The translations under genes and the position numbers were made by a program. 64,000 nt of DNA from Caenorhabditis elegans (Eukaryota; Nematoda; Chromadorea; Rhabditida; Rhabditidae): assembly GCF_000002985.6 (NCBI RefSeq), contig NC_003279.8, forward strand, positions 3,038,001-3,102,000, read 5' to 3'. Position 1 is the stretch's first letter. Every line of letters starts with the position of its first letter. This document shows positions 58,407 through 64,000 of this stretch, piece after piece. A model generated the notes under the pieces. The model ran no database searches and was not told the origin of the DNA. It saw only the letters and a program-made list of their open reading frames with translations.

Positions 58407-60959
58407 GGAGCAGAGATAATGGAACGTAGAGGAGACAAAAATTTGAGAAATCCAAATTTTCAGAAAAATTTTTGAAATAAATTTTCAGAAAAATTTTTGA
58501 AATAAATTTTTCAGTTTTTTAAATGAAATTTAAGGGAAATTGGATTTTTCTAATTTTTTTTTGAGATTTTAAGCTGAAAATCTAATTTCTGCGTTACTTT
58601 CACGTTTTATATTTAAAAAAATTCGAGAATTTCAAAATTTTTATTTAAAACATTTCCAGTTATTGACCAAAGTTTCGAGGTTTTAAAAAAAAAAATTTTC
58701 AGCAATTAAAATGACAATGTTGAGCTGAAAACTTTTGGAATTTTTTGCCTAATTTTCGATAATTGATGTTAAAAATACCGAATTTTCGAATAAACTAGGA
58801 GAAATAGCTGAAAATTATGTTTTTTCGCCGTTATTCAGCGATTTTTCATCAGTTTTTAAGATAAAAATGTGCATTTTTAGAAATGTTTATTTCTAAAAAA
58901 AATTTCCGAAAACGTTTTTTGATTAATGTTTGAATTTTTCAAAAAAATAATTCGGAGAAATGGTGAAAATACTGTTTTTGAATATTTCAAAAATTTGTTT
59001 TAATGCCTTTTTCCTTAACGTTTTCATTAAAATAATTAAAAACCAATTTTTATAGGCAAATTGCATTTTCCAAACAATTTTCAGATATTTTGTTAGTTTA
59101 AGTGAGGAAAATAGCCGAAAATGTAATTTTTCTAGACAATTTTCAAATTTTTAGTTAAAAATTCATTAAAATTGGATGAAAATCCCTATTTTCTAGACCA
59201 TTTTTTTTGTTTTTTCGGTTGTATAAAAACCAATAAAAAGATATGGCAATTTTTGCAACTTTTATTGCGATTTTTCACACCATTTTGAGGAGAGATATTT
59301 CAGGATATTTATTACCGAAAAACGAGTTAAACGGCATTTTATGAATATATATCCTAAAACCTGTCCAATTTCGGAAAACCGTAAAACCTCGACTAATTGC
59401 GTTGTTTTGTTCAAATGTAGCGGCGGACAAATTGGAACAAGATGTCAAATATTTGCCCTGTTACTGTTACTTGGAGAAGAGAAAAACTCTGAGAAAACTT
59501 GTAGTAAAGTGTACTTGGGAGGGAGGAGAAGCAGAAGAAAAATGGGAAAAAGCACTGAATATTCAAACAGCGAACACATGAGTCAGAGGCAGAGAAAGTG
59601 CAAACGAAGAAGTCCACTGGGAGTACAGAAAGGGGAAAAAAAAATATTTTCACAAAATTTAAAATTTTCGTTTTTAAATAGTTAAAAAATTTTTTTTTAA
59701 TTTGGAGCTATTTTCAAAATACTGAAAATCAAAAAAAATGTGTAATAGGAGAATTTTGAAAAAAACTTTTTTTTTAAAGCTAACAAAATTCATTTTTAGA
59801 CTTTTTTTTTCAATAAATTTTGCGAAAAAATGTTTATTTCAATGAGAAAATTGATATTTTCTAATTTAAAAAATCAGAAATATTACCGGAAATTATTATT
59901 CAATCATGAAAATTTGTATCTTTTTTTTTATTAGTAAATTTACTTATTTTTTGTTTTATTTTTTTTCCAATAAATTTGCGAAAAAATGTTGATTTAAATG
60001 AGAAAATTGATATTTTCTAATTTAAAAAATCAGAGAAATTACCGGAAATTATTATTCATTCGTGTAAATTTGGCGATTTTTGAGCCAAAAGTATGGTAAC
60101 TGGTCTCTAATCGACGAATTTTCAAACTCTTATTCCTCCTGAATTTTTTTATTCGATTTCTCAAGTGTTTTTAATATTTTATCTGAGTTTTTATTTAAAA
60201 AAGTACATTTTCATCGAAAAAAATATCAAAATTCAGCAGCAACAAGAGGTTTGAAATTACAGTACTCAAAATTGTCGTGTCGAGACCGAGTACTGTGTTA
60301 AATTTCGCGTCTGGGTAATAATTTCCGGTTGTTTATATATTTTTTTAAAACCGACATCTTTAGCTTCGAATGCTTGAATATACCAATTTCAGCGAAAACT
60401 TCCGTTACGCGCTCTTAACCATGCGAAATTAGTTGAAAAGTCTGCGTCTCTTCTCCCGCATTCTTTGTAGATCAAACCGAAATGAGACACTTTGACACCA
60501 CGTGATATCTATGATAAATTATACAACAAAAACTGATTGACTAACTTCTAAGCTTGTACTTTTTGCGCTAAAAACTAAAAAAAATCAATACTGCCTCTGC
60601 AGGTGATTCAGATAATGCGGAAGAAAAACAACAAAATTATTGCGAAATGGAGACCAAAAAAAAGAGTTCAAGATACTCAAAACCAATAAAATCCCAAGAA
60701 AATAGTAGTTTCAGAGCAGCTTCTTCGTTATTCTGCTCGATTGACCCGACCGTTGAAGGGGGGAAGAAAACTCATTCGGGCTTGGAAAACTAAAACTCGC
60801 AGTCCTTTTTTCATCACAAAGGCAGAAAACTTGGGGCGGCGGAAGAGGGAAAATGAGAAGAAGGCTATTAGTCATTGAGTGGGAGATGGAAATTATTTCT
60901 GATAGCTACACTTCGACAAATTTAAAGAAATATTGAATTGATTTTATTTAGAATTTACA

Positions 60960-61400
60960 GCTTTTGTATTTGTGGTGGACGGCAGATAATTTCTTTCGGC
61001 AAATCGGAAAATTGCCGGAATTGAAAAATTCCGTCAAGTCGGCATATCTTCGATTTACCGGAAAAAAGGCAATCGCCGAAATTTTCGGCAAATTTTGTTT
61101 TTGGAAATTTCAGAGCTTCAATTTTAATCGTCAAATTTTTTTAAAAATACATTTTTTTTGGCAAATCGGCAAATTTCCGGAAAAACGGCGATTGCCGATA
61201 TTTTCGGCAAATTGTGGTTATGCACATTTTTTTGGAAATTTCAGATCATTTTAATCGGCAAAATTTTTTTAAATATTTTTTGTTTTCGGAAAATCGGCAA
61301 ACTGGCAATTAGCCGATTTGTCGAACTTGCCGATTTTGCCGTTGGTTTTTGCTAAAAATGCCGAATTATCGAAAATTTTAATAATCGGCAAAATTTCCGA
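60960..61400. repeat. GGCAAATTGCCGG-type repeat cluster 1
   Basis: Starts gtggtggacggcagataatt and continues with repeated ggcaaatcgg, attgccgga and cggcaaatt motifs. The start is duplicated at 61680-61830 (ggggtggacggcagacaatt). Confidence 0.75.
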
Positions 61401-61679
61401 GAATGCCGATTCCCGAATTTATTTCTAAAATTCTGTGGAATTTAGTTTTTCGAGTTTTTTTTTCAAAATGTTTGAACTTGATAATTGTCAAATTATAGAA
61501 TTGCCGAAAATAAGCTCCGCCCATTTCTTGGCTTTTCACTTTTTTCGAGGCCGGGCTCACGTTCCAATGGAATAATTTCTTCACTATTTCCGGTGTTCAA
61601 AAACGACGAGTGAACGTTTCCAGAATTTTCCTTTGAAAAAATCGAAAAAAAAACTCCTGGTTTTACGAACTTGTATTCG

Positions 61680-61830
61680 GGGTGGACGGCAGACAATTTT
61701 TTCCGGCAAATCGACAAATTGCCGGAATTGAAAAATTCCGGCAAATCGGCACACCTGCGAATTGCCGAATTTGCCAGAAAAACGGAAATTGCCGGAAATT
61801 TCGACAAATTGTGGTTTTGCACATTTTTTT
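61680..61830. repeat. GGCAAATTGCCGG-type repeat cluster 2
   Basis: Diverged second copy of the first part of the cluster at 60960, preceded by the same cttgtatt sequence. Confidence 0.7.
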
Positions 61831-62138
61831 TGGAAATTTCAGAATTTCAATTTCCAGGAAAACTCCAGGTTTTACGAATTTTCTCGTGAAGAAAACGAAA
61901 ATTCCTCAAATTTTAACTCCTCCGACTAGTATCAGTATCAGCTTACAAAACTCCGAGAGAGAGCACCGAACGGCTGTTGAAAAATGTAGGAGAAGCCCCC
62001 CCCCTCTGTGCATAAACTGGACTATCAAGTATTAAATACGAGAGCCATCCTGTCTCATCGATCAATGGCACACAGGAGGAAGAGGAGGAACGTGTCATAT
62101 TTACAAAGCGAAAATCAATTTGAATTCACTATTTGCAT

Positions 62139-62798
62139 CAGGGATGGGCAAAATTTTAGGGTTTGAAAATTTTGCAAAAAAAGAGCGAAAAACTGATTTC
62201 TATTGTAAGAAATGCTTTTTTTTGGCATAGGAATATACCTTTTTCTCTTTTATAACTTTTAAAAATCTGAAGATTTTGATATTTTTGGCCGATTTTTTGC
62301 CTGTTTAGCGGAAATTTTTGATTGCGACATTTTGCCGATTTGCCGCAAGTTTTCAATTCCGGCGATTTGCTGGTTTACGACAAATTTGAATTTTCGGCAA
62401 ATTACCGATTGCCAGAAATTTTCATTTTCGGCAATTTGCCGGTTTGCCGCAAAACTTCAATTCCGGCGAACTGCCGGTTTGGCGATAATTTTTAATTGCG
62501 ACATTTTGCCGATTTGCCGGAAACTTGCAGGTCTGCCGGAAATTTCCATTTTGGACAAATTGCCGATTTGCCGCAAACTTTCAATTCCGGAAATTTGCCG
62601 ATTTGCCGGAAATTTTAAATTCCGGCAAATTGCCGGCTTGGTGGAAATTCTCATTTTCGGCAATTTGCCAATTTGCCGAAAATTTCAATTCTGGAAATTT
62701 GCCGGTTTGCCGGAAGTTTCAATTCCGGCAATTTGCCGCAAAATTTTAATTCCGGCAACTGCCGAATTGCCGAAAATTTTCGATTGCCGCTCTCCCTG
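62139..62798. repeat. Possible large hAT-like MITE filled by a GGCAATTTGCCG array
   Basis: Starts CAGGGATGGGCAAAAT and ends, inverted, CAGGGAGAGCGGCAAT, resembling the hAT-like ends elsewhere. The 8-bp flanks (atttgcat and attcgaac) match at only five positions, so a target duplication is unproven. The inner 62325-62790 is about 15 units of roughly 30 bp (caatttgccgatttgccgga). Confidence 0.55.
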
Positions 62799-63982
62799 AT
62801 TCGAACTATAAACACACACACACTTTTTATGGGCCCTCCACCAGTCTGCCAGTGTGTACTTGAGAATCCAACCAGGTCAATAAAATTGACCACGAAAACG
62901 TGTCAGTGGCCTCAATCCTCGTTGTTCAATTCGTCAAAACTGGATTAAAATTTCATGAGACGACCAAGGTCTTTTTCCCTTTCTCCTGCTATTTTCATCA
63001 CTAACTAAACCATTGTTGGAGCCACCGAAAAAGAGAGAGAGAAGAACAAACAGAGTAGTCAGCTGTTATGGAGGTTAATTAGGAATTCTTTCGGAAGGTT
63101 CCATTCCCATTTTCATGCATATATAGTGCCACGGACCAAGGTGATTCAGAATTTAGAAACAGGATGATGCTTCTGCTTGAGGGTTCTGTAGGCTATTTGG
63201 GCGGATGGGGGAATTGATGGAAATCTGGTTACAACATACAGAAAGCCAAATTTGATAGAAATTACTTGTTAGAAGAGTATTTGAAAAATTAGGGATTAAA
63301 TAGTGATTATTTATATATTATTATTAGCGAAATTTTTTTGCGAAAAAGAGAAAGACGGAATTACTTTTTTGGAATTTTTCAGATTTTTTGGTTTCCGGGA
63401 AAACCGAACACTTTTAAAATTAAAATTACAAAACAATTCCGAATTTGTTTTTCAAATTTTGAGAAACAATATAATTTTTTTTGAATTTTTTTCTCGTTCA
63501 ATTAAAAAAAATAGCTTAACATGTTAGGCATTTTCCTCCTTTTTCGAATTTTTTTTTCTCATCAAGATAATCAAAATTCGAAATTTCGGAAAATAGAATA
63601 AGGGGCCCCCGTATGGTAAATTCGAAAATTTCACAACGGTTTAATGGAGTTTTGCCAAAATTTTTGCGGTTTTTCTAAATAAAAATTTCCGATTTTAAAT
63701 CATAATCCTAGAAAACTGTGCAGCAGCTGGCTATAACGAAAAGTTCGGGTGTCAGCAACACTCACAGTTGATGATGGGAGAGAGAACAAAAAAAACTACA
63801 AAGTGGTTGTCAGAGAACTGGGGAAAAGAGAGAAAAGAGTGCAGTCTGTGTCGGGTGAGGAGGTTTTGGAGGCGACCAGGTGAGCGGGAAAAGAGACGCT
63901 TTACCAAGAAGAGAGCCTGGAGACTGAGAGACGAGACAGCAGCAGCAGCTGTGAAGCAGTGAGTACAACGACGACGAATAAG

Positions 63983-64000
63983 ATGTCGGAAACAGGTGAG
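63983..64000 (+). CDS. Start of a plus-strand gene (first 13 coding bases only)
   Basis: ATGTCGGAAACAG followed at 63996 by GTGAG, a good splice donor. The predicted protein begins M-S-E-T. The upstream 250 bp are GA-rich and free of repeats, as expected for a leader. A plus-strand ORF at 63768-63962 ends upstream of this ATG and is likely leader sequence. The gene cannot be identified from this window. Confidence 0.5.

Larger units (their letters stand above)
58207..63982. other. Intergenic region between riok-1 and the next plus-strand gene
   Basis: About 5.8 kb between divergent starts. 58440-60400 is AT-rich without recognisable genes. 60410-60515 is a half copy of the 2985-3170 foldback. 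60960-62800 holds the GGCAAATT clusters. From 63720 the base composition changes to purine-rich (gagagagaacaaaaaaaact), which looks like a 5' leader. Confidence 0.55.

Noticed and set aside
58145..58455. Ser/Leu repeat proteins
   Set aside because: Translation of the GA/CT microsatellite.
1..64000. Operon organisation of the minus-strand genes
   Set aside because: Gaps between same-strand neighbours are 2 to 7 kb, far above the usual 100-bp operon spacing.
1..64000. tRNA, rRNA or snRNA genes
   Set aside because: No cloverleaf-type or conserved small-RNA sequence was recognised by eye. A covariance-model scan would be needed to exclude them.

Overview
The window is nematode nuclear DNA and almost certainly Caenorhabditis elegans, left part of chromosome I. 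The base composition is AT-rich. Introns are either tiny (about 50 bp) or stuffed with repeats, and splice acceptors follow the TTTTCAG type. The window also holds foldback repeats, degenerate TTAGGC telomere-like tracts and a C20 homopolymer. The gene set (serotonin transporter, six-finger C2H2 protein, PIG-N, ARPC5, a MAP7-like protein, RIO1 kinase) matches my memory of the Y54E10BR/M01B12 clones. That assignment is recall, not a database search. Exon models were built by hand from splice signals, reading-frame closure and family similarity, and every junction keeps frame. Edges may be off by a base or two.

Layout. (1) 593-7745, minus: mod-5, 11 coding exons, with the 3' end beyond the left edge. 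(2) 7746-14060: intergenic, with one isolated exon-like segment, minisatellites, a C20 tract and telomere-like repeats. (3) 14128-21071, minus: C2H2 zinc-finger gene, probably ztf-23, 12 exons, 419 aa. (4) 21072-21313: a 242-bp divergent promoter. (5) 21314-31250, plus: pign-1, 13 exons, 906 aa, with a 2-kb higher-order minisatellite in intron 6. (6) 31496-32140, minus: arx-7, 3 exons, 152 aa, convergent with pign-1. (7) 34239-46837, minus: a MAP7/ensconsin-like gene, 9 exons, 678 aa. (8) 46838-53282: intergenic, with a retrotransposon-like remnant and several foldbacks. (9) 53283-58206, minus: riok-1, 8 exons, 506 aa. (10) 58207-63982: intergenic, rich in GGCAAATTGCC-type repeats. (11) 63983-end, plus: the first 13 coding bases of another gene.

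The genes are unrelated housekeeping or neuronal genes, not a pathway: serotonin re-uptake, GPI-anchor synthesis in the ER, Arp2/3 actin nucleation, microtubule binding and 40S ribosome maturation. None is spaced closely enough to suggest an operon.

The most unusual content is the mobile-element layer. I could delimit six short non-autonomous elements to the base by 8-bp flanking direct repeats (five perfect, one with a mismatch); most have hAT-like CAGNGG/CAAGGG-type ends. Two of them are nested in copies of another foldback family whose empty sites are visible elsewhere in the window. A further nested element lies at 43111-43320. A near-perfect 0.9-kb palindrome sits inside a MAP7-like intron, and many other foldbacks sit in introns of essential genes, where they would be transcribed as long hairpins.
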